From NCBI GenBank assembly GCA_014801535.1, contig JAAVEA010000013.1, positions 1-43,229 of the forward strand: a DNA stretch of 43,229 bases, read 5' to 3'. Position 1 is the stretch's first letter, and every line of letters begins with the position of its first letter. This stretch comes from Bacteroides sp. (GTDB taxonomy: Bacteria > Bacteroidota > Bacteroidia > Bacteroidales > Muribaculaceae). This document shows, piece after piece, positions 36,817-43,229 of this stretch. The position numbers were made by a program, and so were the translations under genes. The notes below the pieces were generated by a model. The model saw only the letters and a program-made list of their open reading frames with translations, was not told the origin of the DNA and made no database searches.

Positions 36817-36897
36817 TGTAGGGACGCATCACGATGCGTCCGCAGATAGTGAATATTATACATGAATTAAGCGGACGCACCGGGGTGCGTCCCTACA
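36817..36897. repeat. 81-nt palindromic element, copy 2
   Basis: The length and inverted ends match copy 1. The right stem is GGACGCACC-GG-GGTGCGTCC, with G36877-C36888 replacing the A-T pair of copy 1. The left stem loop differs by one base (CACG versus TACG). Confidence 0.85.
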
Positions 36898-37009
36898 ATT
36901 TGCCTTAATTCAAGAGATTCATTCGCTGAATAGTCACGAAATTTTTGTGGTGACCGAGAAATGCATTTAAACTATGGGATATATCGGTAATTTGATCGTG
37001 TCAGGGTAT

Positions 37010-37081
37010 AAAAAAAAATTGATTGTCATCCCGACAACCAATCTTGCGTTAACCTTAAAATCTAATACCATGAAAAACTCG
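37010..37081 (-). ncRNA. Candidate small RNA with intrinsic terminator, copy 2
   Basis: The features match copy 1: a -7 box TAATTTTG (37092-37085 on the minus strand), the same 10-bp hairpin (37042-37018), and about nine T (37018-37010). One base differs from copy 1 near the predicted 5' end. Confidence 0.35.
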
Positions 37082-37120
37082 ATGCAAAATTATAAAATAT
37101 TTTTCAAAACAATGCTATAA
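37070..37120 (+). CDS. Possible 16-residue micro-ORF, copy 2
   Basis: It encodes the same peptide as copy 1 (MKNSMQNYKIFFKTML), with TCG in place of TCA at codon 4. See copy 1 for the competing small-RNA reading. Confidence 0.2.
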   Translation: MKNSMQNYKIFFKTML

Positions 37121-37216
37121 AACATATTTTTCGATCATGTTTTAACTTTTATTAACATTTAAGTCGCATTATTAAAAAATTATTCCCTAAAATACATATA
37201 TATCCCTTTTTCCTTA

Positions 37217-37248
37217 TTTGGGAAAACAAACCATTTTTACTAACTTTG
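37217..37248 (+). promoter_or_regulatory. Promoter for hpt (and adk)
   Basis: TTTG (37217-37220), 20 bp and TAACTTTG (37241-37248) match the Bacteroidetes consensus well. The transcript would start near 37254, leaving an about 124-nt leader before the hpt ATG. Confidence 0.68.
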
Positions 37249-37377
37249 CACAGAGAAGTATCCCTGCCAATAAAGAAACTTTTAATAGTGTTCTTACTTT
37301 AAGCATAAAAAGAGATTACGTGGGGAAAATTCAATTTTAAAAAGAGCTTAACAAGAGTCTATAAACACGACAATAGA

Positions 37378-37932
37378 ATGGAGAATAAAATAACAGTCGA
37401 CGGTCTTACATTTGTGCCGTATATCACAAAAGAAGAGATAGAGACGCAGGTGAAACGCGTTGCTTCAGAACTTCGCGAGGACCTTAAAGGAGGAAATCCT
37501 CTCTTTCTATGCGTACTGACCGGCGCCTTCATTTTCGCAGCCGATCTGATAAGGGAAATCGGGTTGAACGATGCGCCCATATCTTTTGTGAGATACGCAA
37601 GCTATGAAGGAACATCATCCACCGGGCAAGTGAAACAACTGATGGGCTTGAAAGAGGATATCTCAGGACGCGACGTAGTTATAGTAGAAGATATTGTCGA
37701 TACCGGACTCACAGCTTCCTTAATGGTTGAGGATCTCAAGAAACGCAACCCGGCTTCGATAAGGTTTGCAACTCTTCTTCATAAACCGCAAAGCTCGAAA
37801 ACCGGATTCAAACCCGATTACGTGGCTTTCTCGATTCCCCCTAAATTCATTATCGGATATGGACTCGACCTCGACGGGAAAGTAAGAAATCTAAAGGATA
37901 TATATGTGATTCAGGAACAACAGGAGAAATAA
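37378..37932 (+). CDS. hpt: Hypoxanthine phosphoribosyltransferase
   Basis: The 184-residue enzyme salvages hypoxanthine (and often guanine) by transferring the phosphoribosyl group of PRPP to give IMP or GMP. The PRPP-binding loop is [13 protein letters not shown] (100-112), where the two acidic residues and DTGLT are diagnostic. [11 protein letters not shown] (48-58) and [10 protein letters not shown] (70-79) are the other family motifs. The C-terminal [16 protein letters not shown] fits type I HPRT. A clear promoter lies upstream, and adk follows 83 bp downstream on the same strand, a purine-nucleotide pair seen widely in Bacteroidetes. Confidence 0.95.
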   Translation: MENKITVDGLTFVPYITKEEIETQVKRVASELREDLKGGNPLFLCVLTGAFIFAADLIREIGLNDAPISFVRYASYEGTSSTGQVKQLMGLKEDISGRDVVIVEDIVDTGLTASLMVEDLKKRNPASIRFATLLHKPQSSKTGFKPDYVAFSIPPKFIIGYGLDLDGKVRNLKDIYVIQEQQEK

Positions 37933-38015
37933 CCTCCCCTACCCTAAAATCTGACATCTTATTCCAAATTCCTGCGAACGGAAGTTGCTTGTTTGAAACA
38001 TTAAACAGTTATAAT

Positions 38016-38612
38016 ATGCTAAACGTAGTACTCTTTGGCGCACCGGGCAGCGGTAAAGGCACCCAGAGCGAGAAACTGATCGACGAGTTCGGTCTTTATC
38101 ACATTTCTACAGGCGAAGTGCTCCGCGACCATATACGTCGTGGCACAGAACTCGGCAAGATAGCCGATTCTTATATTTCCAAAGGACAGCTGATTCCCGA
38201 TGATCTTATGATCCGCATCCTCGACGATGTGTTGGAAAAAGAAACCGCCGATAAAAAAGGTGTCGTGTTCGATGGCTTCCCCCGCACCATCCCCCAGGCT
38301 GAGGCTCTTAAAGAACTGTTGCTCAAACGCGGATCCGACCTGCACGCTGTAATCGGTCTTGAAGTGCCCGAAGAGGAACTTGTGGAGCGTATGCTCAACC
38401 GAGGCAAACAGACCGGACGCGCGGACGATAACCTCGAAACTATCAAAAACCGCCTGCAGGTATATCATAATCAAACACATCCACTTAGAGAATATTATAC
38501 CAGAGAGGGGAAATACCTCCCAATCAATGGCTCCGGCTCTGTAGATGAAATATACGATAATATAGCTAACGGAATAGAGAAATCAACAGGCTATAAGCGT
38601 TCCGGAAAATAA
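38016..38612 (+). CDS. adk: Adenylate kinase, short-LID type
   Basis: The 198-residue enzyme interconverts ATP + AMP and 2 ADP. It has the P-loop GAPGSGKGT (8-16), the AMP-binding STGEVLRDHIRRGTELG and GFPRTIPQAEAL, and the GRADDNLETIKNRL region. The LID is the short form without the four-Cys zinc site, which explains the small size. The ATG at 38016 gives a start directly before the P-loop strand (MLNVVLFGAPG) and is preferred to an in-frame upstream start that would add 9 residues. It lies between hpt and the PorE-like gene (48 bp downstream), all on one strand. Confidence 0.96.
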   Translation: MLNVVLFGAPGSGKGTQSEKLIDEFGLYHISTGEVLRDHIRRGTELGKIADSYISKGQLIPDDLMIRILDDVLEKETADKKGVVFDGFPRTIPQAEALKELLLKRGSDLHAVIGLEVPEEELVERMLNRGKQTGRADDNLETIKNRLQVYHNQTHPLREYYTREGKYLPINGSGSVDEIYDNIANGIEKSTGYKRSGK

Positions 38613-38660
38613 AACGGTGCTTCTCTCCAATATTTACCCCATAACGAACGTTAAATCTTT

Positions 38661-40649
38661 ATGAAAATAAGATTTGACGTTCTTCTTTTTATCTCCATGT
38701 CTGCCGCTATGCTTCTTACGCTCGGAAGCTGCAAGACCCCAAAACTCTCTGAGGCGAACGCACAGTTCGGCAGAGGGGAATATTTCAACGCATCAAAGAC
38801 ATATAAGGCAGTTTATAATAAACTCAGTCCCAAGAAAGACCGTGAATTACGCGGAGAAGTTGCTTATCAACTCGGCACGTGCTACCGACGGCTGAACATG
38901 GCTCCCAACGCCTCGGCCGCATATCAGAATGCCATCAGATATGAATATCCCGACTCGATGGCATTCTATTATTTAGGACGTTCGCTGCAAGCCGAAGGGA
39001 AATATCAGCCTGCCATTGAGGCCTACAATACATTTCTTGAGTGGAAACCCGATGATCAATTGGCAAAAGAGGGGATCAACGGCTGCAGAATGGCTATCAA
39101 GGCAAAAGAGGGAAAAAAGAGCAGATATATAGTGAAGAATGCCAAACTATTCAATTCGCGACGGTCTGACTTCGCACCTATGTATCTTGACAAGGAGCTT
39201 AACACCATATATTACACTTCATCGACAGAAAAGGCGACCGGGACTAACAAATCTGAAATCACCGGTACAAAAAAATCAGACATTTTTTTCTCAAAAAAGG
39301 ATGAGAACGGCAAATGGGGAAAACCGGAACCGGCAGAAGGAGCCCTGAATACAGAACATGACGAAGGGATAGTAAGCTTCTCGCCCGACGGACAGACGAT
39401 GTATCTTACCGTGGCCCGCCGCGCACCCGAAGCTGACACTTCGGTGGAGATCTATACATCGCGGCGAAGTGACGCATCATGGAGCGAGCCGCAGAAATTC
39501 GAGATCACGGCCGACACTCTTTCTGCATACGGACACCCGGCTGCTTCTCCAGATGGAACATACCTGTATTTCTCCTCCGACATGCCCGGAGGATACGGAG
39601 GAAAAGACATATGGCGCATCAATCTGAAGGAGCGTTCGGGATCGCTTGAAAATCTCGGCCCCCAGATCAATACTGCAGGCGACGAGATGTTCCCTTACCT
39701 GCGTGCCGACACTCTTCTATATTTCGCTTCCGACGGCCATCCCAGCTTCGGAGGCCTTGATCTATTCAAGGCTCACCTGAATTCAACAGGCGAACGATGG
39801 AGTGTTGAGAATATGGGACTCCCGATAAATTCTTCCGGTGACGATTTCGGCATAACCTACGGTCTGGGTGAATCAGGTTTCTTCTCCTCAAATCGTGGAG
39901 ACGCAAGAGGATACGACCATATTTACAGTTTTGAATATCCGGAAGTAAAGGTTACTATTTCCGGAATGGTTCTTGACAAGGATGAAGAACCGGTGCCTAA
40001 TGCCATAATCCGCATCGTGGGTGACGACGGCTCAAATCAGAAGGAGGTGGCGCGCGACGATGGCTCTTTCCGTTTCAAACTGGAACGAGGCGTGAAATAT
40101 GTGATGATGGCCGGAGCTACAGGCTATCTGAACGTGAAGCAGGAATTTGAATCGGATATGGAAGAGGAGGATGCCGACTATGAGGTTGACTTCATATTGG
40201 CAGCCATTCATAAACCGCAAGTGGTGGAAAACATATTTTACGATTTCGATAAAGCCACTTTGCGTCCCGAATCAAAGGAAGCTCTTGATGAGATGGCCCA
40301 GATGCTTCGCGATAATCCAAATGTCACGATCGAGATGGGTGCCCATACAGACAGGAAAGGGAGCGAGGAATATAATATCAATCTTTCTAACCGACGTGCC
40401 AAAAGCGTGGTGGATTATCTTGTGGCCGCAGGAATACGTGCCGACAGGCTTTCTTGGAAAGGATACGGAGAAACCGTGCCTAAGAAAGTAACCAAGCGTA
40501 TAAACCGTGAATACCCTCAGTTTGCCGAAGACACTGTGCTTGACGAACCATTTATAGAAACCCTTTCTGAAGAAGATCAGGAGGCTGCCGACCAGATAAA
40601 CCGTCGCACTGAATTTCAAGTCACTTCAATCAACTACGATATGTACTGA
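38661..40649 (+). CDS. porE: PorE-like outer-membrane lipoprotein (TPR, PD40 propeller, CRD, OmpA)
   Basis: The 662-residue protein is a lipoprotein by signal (LTLGSC, lipidated Cys24). TPR-like helices run over about 30-155 and PD40 blades over about 160-425 (FSPDGQTMYL, ASPDGTYLYFSSD, GGYGGKDIW). A carboxypeptidase-regulatory-like domain covers about 430-505 (VTISGMVLDKDEEPVPNA). An OmpA peptidoglycan-binding domain covers about 522-662 (NIFYDFDKATL, GAHTDRKGS, NLSNRRAKSVVDYL). This order is that of PorE, which in Porphyromonas links the T9SS machinery to peptidoglycan. The four genes with T9SS-type tails in the same window fit this role, though similar OmpA proteins have other jobs. An insertion (ITKRINRE...EDQEAAD) before the last strand is typical of the group. 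Confidence 0.82.
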   Translation: MKIRFDVLLFISMSAAMLLTLGSCKTPKLSEANAQFGRGEYFNASKTYKAVYNKLSPKKDRELRGEVAYQLGTCYRRLNMAPNASAAYQNAIRYEYPDSMAFYYLGRSLQAEGKYQPAIEAYNTFLEWKPDDQLAKEGINGCRMAIKAKEGKKSRYIVKNAKLFNSRRSDFAPMYLDKELNTIYYTSSTEKATGTNKSEITGTKKSDIFFSKKDENGKWGKPEPAEGALNTEHDEGIVSFSPDGQTMYLTVARRAPEADTSVEIYTSRRSDASWSEPQKFEITADTLSAYGHPAASPDGTYLYFSSDMPGGYGGKDIWRINLKERSGSLENLGPQINTAGDEMFPYLRADTLLYFASDGHPSFGGLDLFKAHLNSTGERWSVENMGLPINSSGDDFGITYGLGESGFFSSNRGDARGYDHIYSFEYPEVKVTISGMVLDKDEEPVPNAIIRIVGDDGSNQKEVARDDGSFRFKLERGVKYVMMAGATGYLNVKQEFESDMEEEDADYEVDFILAAIHKPQVVENIFYDFDKATLRPESKEALDEMAQMLRDNPNVTIEMGAHTDRKGSEEYNINLSNRRAKSVVDYLVAAGIRADRLSWKGYGETVPKKVTKRINREYPQFAEDTVLDEPFIETLSEEDQEAADQINRRTEFQVTSINYDMY

Positions 40650-40682
40650 TTACGCCACCGCGATACATCTCCGAAAGATGAG

Positions 40683-40808
40683 ACAACCCCTCCGGAACTT
40701 TTTTTCGGAGGCTTAACTCCGGAGGGGCTGGACATTACATTTAAGATTCGTCAGGAGCGCCAGCCCCGGAAAAAGATAGTATAAAAACACAGCCCCGGAG
40801 GGGTTGTA
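40683..40808. repeat. Nested GC-rich inverted repeats upstream of the DUF2461 gene
   Basis: ACAACCCCTCCGG (40683-40695) is the exact inverse of CCGGAGGGGTTGT (40796-40808). Inside, GGGGCTGG (40724-40731) pairs with CCAGCCCC (40771-40778), and CTCCG (40690-40694) pairs with CGGAG (40706-40710) across a T-rich loop. The element ends 15 bp before the next start codon and follows the PorE-like gene by 33 bp. The related palindrome at 14188-14217 suggests a dispersed family. Confidence 0.7.
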
Positions 40809-40823
40809 ATACTTACAACAACA

Positions 40824-41513
40824 ATGAAGCATACACTTAACTTTCTAAAAGAATTATCTGCCAATAATAATCGTGAATGGTTTAACGCCCATAAAGATGA
40901 ATACATGAAAGTGAAAGCAAACATCGAAGCTTTCACTGCCACATTGATATCACGTCTCACGGAAATTGATCCCGAGGCCTCACGCCTCTCCCCTTCCGAT
41001 TGTCTCTACCGCATATATCGCGACACTCGTTTTTCTGCCGACAAGACACCTTATAAGACACATATAGGTATCTACATCAATCCGCATGGTGGAAAGAAAA
41101 GCGAATTCTGCGGTTACTATATCCACATAGAACCAGGGGAATGTATGGTCTGCGGCGGTGCGTGGTATCCACCGGCCCCACTATTGAAAGAATATCGAAG
41201 TGAAATCTATAATAACATAGAGGAGTATCTGGATATAATGGAAAATCCTGAATTTGCCGCAAACTTCACACCTTATTGGACAGAACCGCTCAAAACCGCC
41301 CCCAAGGGATTCCCGAAAGATTGGGAGCATATCGAGCTACTGAAACCACGCAGTTTTACTGTGGCAGCCCATATATCAGACCGTGATTTCTGCTCCAAAG
41401 GGATTACAGACCGTATCATCTCCTTGTGCAAGATTCTGAAACCCTATGATGATTTCTTCAACTTCACCCTTGAAGAACATCCCGAATTAGCATTCTGCCG
41501 ACAAAGGAAATAG
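40824..41513 (+). CDS. DUF2461 domain protein
   Basis: The 229-residue protein matches the DUF2461 (TIGR02453) family over its full length. NFLKELSANNNREWFNAHKDEY at the start, YRIYRDTRFSADKTPYKTHIG (about 55-75), and GGAWYPP followed by the L..YR.EI.. helix are the family landmarks. No signal peptide or membrane helix is present, so it is likely cytoplasmic. The biochemical function of the family is unknown. It follows the nested inverted-repeat element and ends 10 bp before a 45-bp palindrome shared as terminator with the convergent ATPase gene. Confidence 0.88.
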   Translation: MKHTLNFLKELSANNNREWFNAHKDEYMKVKANIEAFTATLISRLTEIDPEASRLSPSDCLYRIYRDTRFSADKTPYKTHIGIYINPHGGKKSEFCGYYIHIEPGECMVCGGAWYPPAPLLKEYRSEIYNNIEEYLDIMENPEFAANFTPYWTEPLKTAPKGFPKDWEHIELLKPRSFTVAAHISDRDFCSKGITDRIISLCKILKPYDDFFNFTLEEHPELAFCRQRK

Positions 41514-41523
41514 ATCACGCATC

Positions 41524-41568
41524 AAAACCGTGCAAATTAAAAGTTGTACTTTTAATTTGCACGGTTTT
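41524..41568. terminator. 45-bp palindrome acting as bidirectional terminator
   Basis: AAAACCGTGCAAATTAAAAG and its complement form a perfect 21-bp stem with a TGT loop. Plus-strand transcripts (DUF2461) end in GGTTTTATTTTT. Minus-strand transcripts (ATPase, whose stop overlaps the stem) end in GGTTTTGATG. The same palindrome with the complementary loop recurs at 42764-42824. Confidence 0.88.
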
Positions 41569-42733
41569 ATTTTTCATTATACTTCCATATATCTCGCACA
41601 TTTATAGCAAATGGAGGAAAAGTTTCTCCATCATAAACCACGATACTATCCTTGATTGTAATCTCTGATAGATTCTTTTTCAGATAATCAAGATTCTTTC
41701 TAAAATCCTTGGAAAAAGTTTTAGAGGCTTTCACCTCATATAGGCTGAGAGATGTGCCGTGCTCTTCCACAATATCCACCTCTCTACCCGAATTTTCCCT
41801 ATAAAAGAATAATCTGGGAATTTTGCCTGAATTATAGTTTTCCTTCATCATCTCCGTAACAACCAAATTTTCAAAGATGGCACCTCGAAGAGGATGTGTC
41901 ATAAGTTGATCTGCATCTTCAATGCCCAAAAGAAAACATAGAAGACCCGTATCGTAGAAATATAGTTTAGGCGATTTTGTGAGTCGTTTATTTATATTAG
42001 TAAAATAAGGATGAAGAGTATATGTTATATATGAGGCACTCAATAATGAAAGCCATTCCTTTACAGTAGGGGCACTAACTCCGGCTTCTACCCCCAGAGA
42101 AGAATAGTTAAGTTCCGTTCCTGCCCTTCCGGCGCAAAGATGCATGAAAACTTCAAAAGTATTGATATTTTTCAACTGGCTTATCTTGCGTATATCGCGT
42201 TCAACATATGTGGAATAATAATTTGAATAGAACATATCAGGAGGAGTCTCCTTAGTAAAGATAGCGGGATAGAAACCATTATACATTATCTCTCTTATTC
42301 CGGATGATTGTACGTAATCCTTTATCTCTTTAAAAGAGAGAGGCAGGAGTGTAAATAAGGCAGCCCTTCCGGCAAGGGATTGGGTGACGGTATGTAGTAG
42401 CGAGAAGTTAGAACTTCCTGTTATTACATATTTTAATTCGGGATCTTCATCCACCTTTACTTGGATATATGACAAGATTTCAGGCACATTCTGCACCTCA
42501 TCTATAATTACTTTCGAACCTAATCCATCTACAAATCCTTCAATATCATCCATCGCGAATTGCCTTTCTGTAGGACGCTCTAAATTGACATACCTGAAAT
42601 CCTCAAAAAGATGTCGGCACAGTGTTGTTTTTCCAACTTGTCGTGGACCTGTGATAACAATCACCGAATAAAAAGGAATCGCTTTCTTAATTGAATCCGT
42701 AAGACTTCTTTCTATATAACCTTCGATTTTCAT
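41567..42733 (-). CDS. AAA ATPase with DUF4143 domain
   Basis: The 388-residue protein has Walker A GPRQVGKTT (29-37), Walker B VIIDEVQ (75-81), sensor YVITGSSN, a middle helical segment (SSLGVEAGVSAPTVKEWLSLL) resembling a winged helix, and the DUF4143 C-terminus. There, REVDIV (D320) and YEVKAS (E333, K335) fit the D...ExK signature of PD-(D/E)XK nuclease folds. The ATG at 42733 is preferred to a TTG two codons earlier. The gene is bracketed by two copies of one palindrome in inverted orientation. Its promoter (-33 TTTG at 42784-42781, -7 TAACTTTG at 42760-42753) places the -33 box inside the upstream palindrome and gives a leader of only about 14 nt. The cellular role is unknown. Confidence 0.88.
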   Translation of the reverse strand: MKIEGYIERSLTDSIKKAIPFYSVIVITGPRQVGKTTLCRHLFEDFRYVNLERPTERQFAMDDIEGFVDGLGSKVIIDEVQNVPEILSYIQVKVDEDPELKYVITGSSNFSLLHTVTQSLAGRAALFTLLPLSFKEIKDYVQSSGIREIMYNGFYPAIFTKETPPDMFYSNYYSTYVERDIRKISQLKNINTFEVFMHLCAGRAGTELNYSSLGVEAGVSAPTVKEWLSLLSASYITYTLHPYFTNINKRLTKSPKLYFYDTGLLCFLLGIEDADQLMTHPLRGAIFENLVVTEMMKENYNSGKIPRLFFYRENSGREVDIVEEHGTSLSLYEVKASKTFSKDFRKNLDYLKKNLSEITIKDSIVVYDGETFPPFAINVRDIWKYNEK

Positions 42734-42752
42734 ACTCAATAGTATTTTCGCC

Positions 42753-42784
42753 CAAAGTTAAGTAAAACATCAAAACCGTGCAAA
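42753..42784 (-). promoter_or_regulatory. Promoter of the DUF4143 ATPase gene overlapping a palindrome
   Basis: On the minus strand TTTG (42784-42781), 20 bp and TAACTTTG (42760-42753) match the consensus exactly. The TTTG lies within the arm of the palindrome 42764-42824. The predicted start near 42747 is about 14 nt before the ATG. Confidence 0.65.
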
Positions 42785-42824
42785 TTAAAAGTACAACTTT
42801 TAATTTGCACGGTTTTGATGTTTT
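42764..42824. repeat. 61-bp near-perfect palindrome upstream of the DUF4143 ATPase gene
   Basis: Two 29-bp arms (beginning AAAACATCAAAACCGTGC and closing with its complement) surround the loop ACA without mismatch. Its inner 45 bp are the exact reverse complement of the palindrome at 41524-41568. It lies in a divergent intergenic region, where a shared terminator is not expected. Confidence 0.9.
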
Positions 42825-43129
42825 AGAAAATTATATTTTATTCCAACATTAGGTTCATATGCAATTATTGATAAGTAAGTATTCATAATTAAACGATAGT
42901 AAGTATTGAATCTATCTTTTATGAGGCTGCGTCGTAATTAAGGTTCTCCCCTCCGCAATCAAAAGGCTTCTCCGGATTACTTAATAAACGACAGCATTCT
43001 TGTTCATTATTTTGAAATTAAATCTCCCGTGTCGCAAAAAAGATGATGTGTCTCTCTGTAAATCGAGGATATTTTTGTAAGTTTGCATCTAAGTATAAGA
43101 GTGTGTTTACTTTTAAACCAAATTAATAA
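42825..43129. other. Intergenic region, AT-rich, no gene recognised
   Basis: About 300 bp between the palindrome and the last gene. It contains two similar stretches (TAAGTATTCATAATT and TAAGTATTGAATCT) and the promoter at 43055-43085. A 30-codon open stretch on the minus strand (42919-43012) has no start codon and was not accepted. Confidence 0.5.
43055..43085 (+). promoter_or_regulatory. Promoter for the lipoprotein gene at the window end
   Basis: TAAGTTTG (43078-43085) matches TAnnTTTG. TCTG, one mismatch to TTTG, lies 19 bp upstream (43055-43058). The leader would be about 40 nt. Confidence 0.48.
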
Positions 43130-43229
43130 ATGAAAACAGTAAAACTATTTTTAATTTCCATGCTCGCTTCCCTTATCGGGATATGCAGCTGCACCTCGAA
43201 AGCAGAAAAGAAAGTATCGGAAACATCCG
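43130..43229 (+). CDS. Putative lipoprotein, N-terminal fragment (continues past window)
   Basis: Thirty-three residues are visible. MKTVKLFLISMLASLIGICSCTS is a signal peptide of lipoprotein type. The lipidated residue is probably the second Cys, in ICSC, although the first Cys is also possible. A Lys-rich stretch follows (KAEKKVSE). The family cannot be recognised from this fragment. Confidence 0.6.
   Translation, partial: MKTVKLFLISMLASLIGICSCTSKAEKKVSETS

Larger units (their letters stand above)
36809..37127. repeat. Direct repeat copy 2
   Basis: This is the second copy of the repeat at 36395-36730, starting 414 bp downstream. It lacks the internal duplication of about 17-19 bp. The 117-bp right-end block (from the A-tract at 37010) is nearly invariant. 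Confidence 0.9.

Noticed and set aside
42919..43012. 30-codon minus-strand stretch ending NPEKPFDCGGENLNYDAAS
   Set aside because: It looks protein-like but has no start codon and a stop directly upstream. It could be a gene remnant, but no family was recognised.

Overview
The window looks like a chromosomal piece of a Bacteroidales bacterium, most likely a Muribaculaceae-type gut commensal. The family guess is an inference. The supporting signs are Bacteroidetes promoter boxes (TTTG, about 19-20 bp, TAnnTTTG) in front of several genes, secreted proteins ending in type IX secretion (T9SS) sorting-type tails, a PorE-like T9SS protein, a DUF4105/Lnb-type lipoprotein acyltransferase candidate, DUF4143 ATPases and weak Shine-Dalgarno signals.

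Layout: Bases 1-23183 are read on the plus strand. They hold the end of an AAA ATPase with a DUF4143 domain, an M16 peptidase with dusB, a DUF2807 protein, a polysaccharide flippase, a PLP aminotransferase, an NhaC-type antiporter overlapping metX, then four consecutive exported proteins with T9SS-like C-termini (10299-18934). A 0.9 kb array of palindromic repeats follows, then sufC-sufD-sufS. Bases 23222-36071 are read on the minus strand. In transcription order they hold a pseudouridine synthase with a long Asn/Gln/Gly/Tyr-rich region, asnS, an Lnb-like membrane protein, a catalytically degenerate alkaline-phosphatase-fold protein, secA, ahpC, ahpF and, separately, a TRIC/UPF0126 membrane protein. 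A divergent 1.26 kb intergenic region (36114-37377) carries two copies of a roughly 320-335 bp repeat. Bases 37378-41513 (plus) hold hpt, adk, the PorE-like protein and a DUF2461 protein. A second DUF4143 ATPase (minus) follows, and the window ends in the first codons of a putative lipoprotein.

Functionally the window is mostly housekeeping: Fe-S assembly, peroxide defence, Sec export, tRNA and rRNA modification, nucleotide salvage and methionine synthesis. The export theme recurs: SecA moves proteins across the inner membrane, the Lnb-like protein may finish lipoproteins, the PorE-like protein would serve the T9SS, and four candidate T9SS clients are encoded nearby.

The most unusual content is non-coding. 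It includes (1) a duplicated, almost invariant 117-bp block that reads on the minus strand as -7 box, short RNA and intrinsic terminator, and on the plus strand as a 16-codon micro-ORF; (2) a DUF4143 ATPase gene bracketed by two near-perfect palindromes in inverted orientation, one of which contains the gene's apparent -33 promoter box; and (3) several palindromic repeat families with compensatory base changes between copies. No tRNA, rRNA, CRISPR array or insertion-sequence transposase was recognised.
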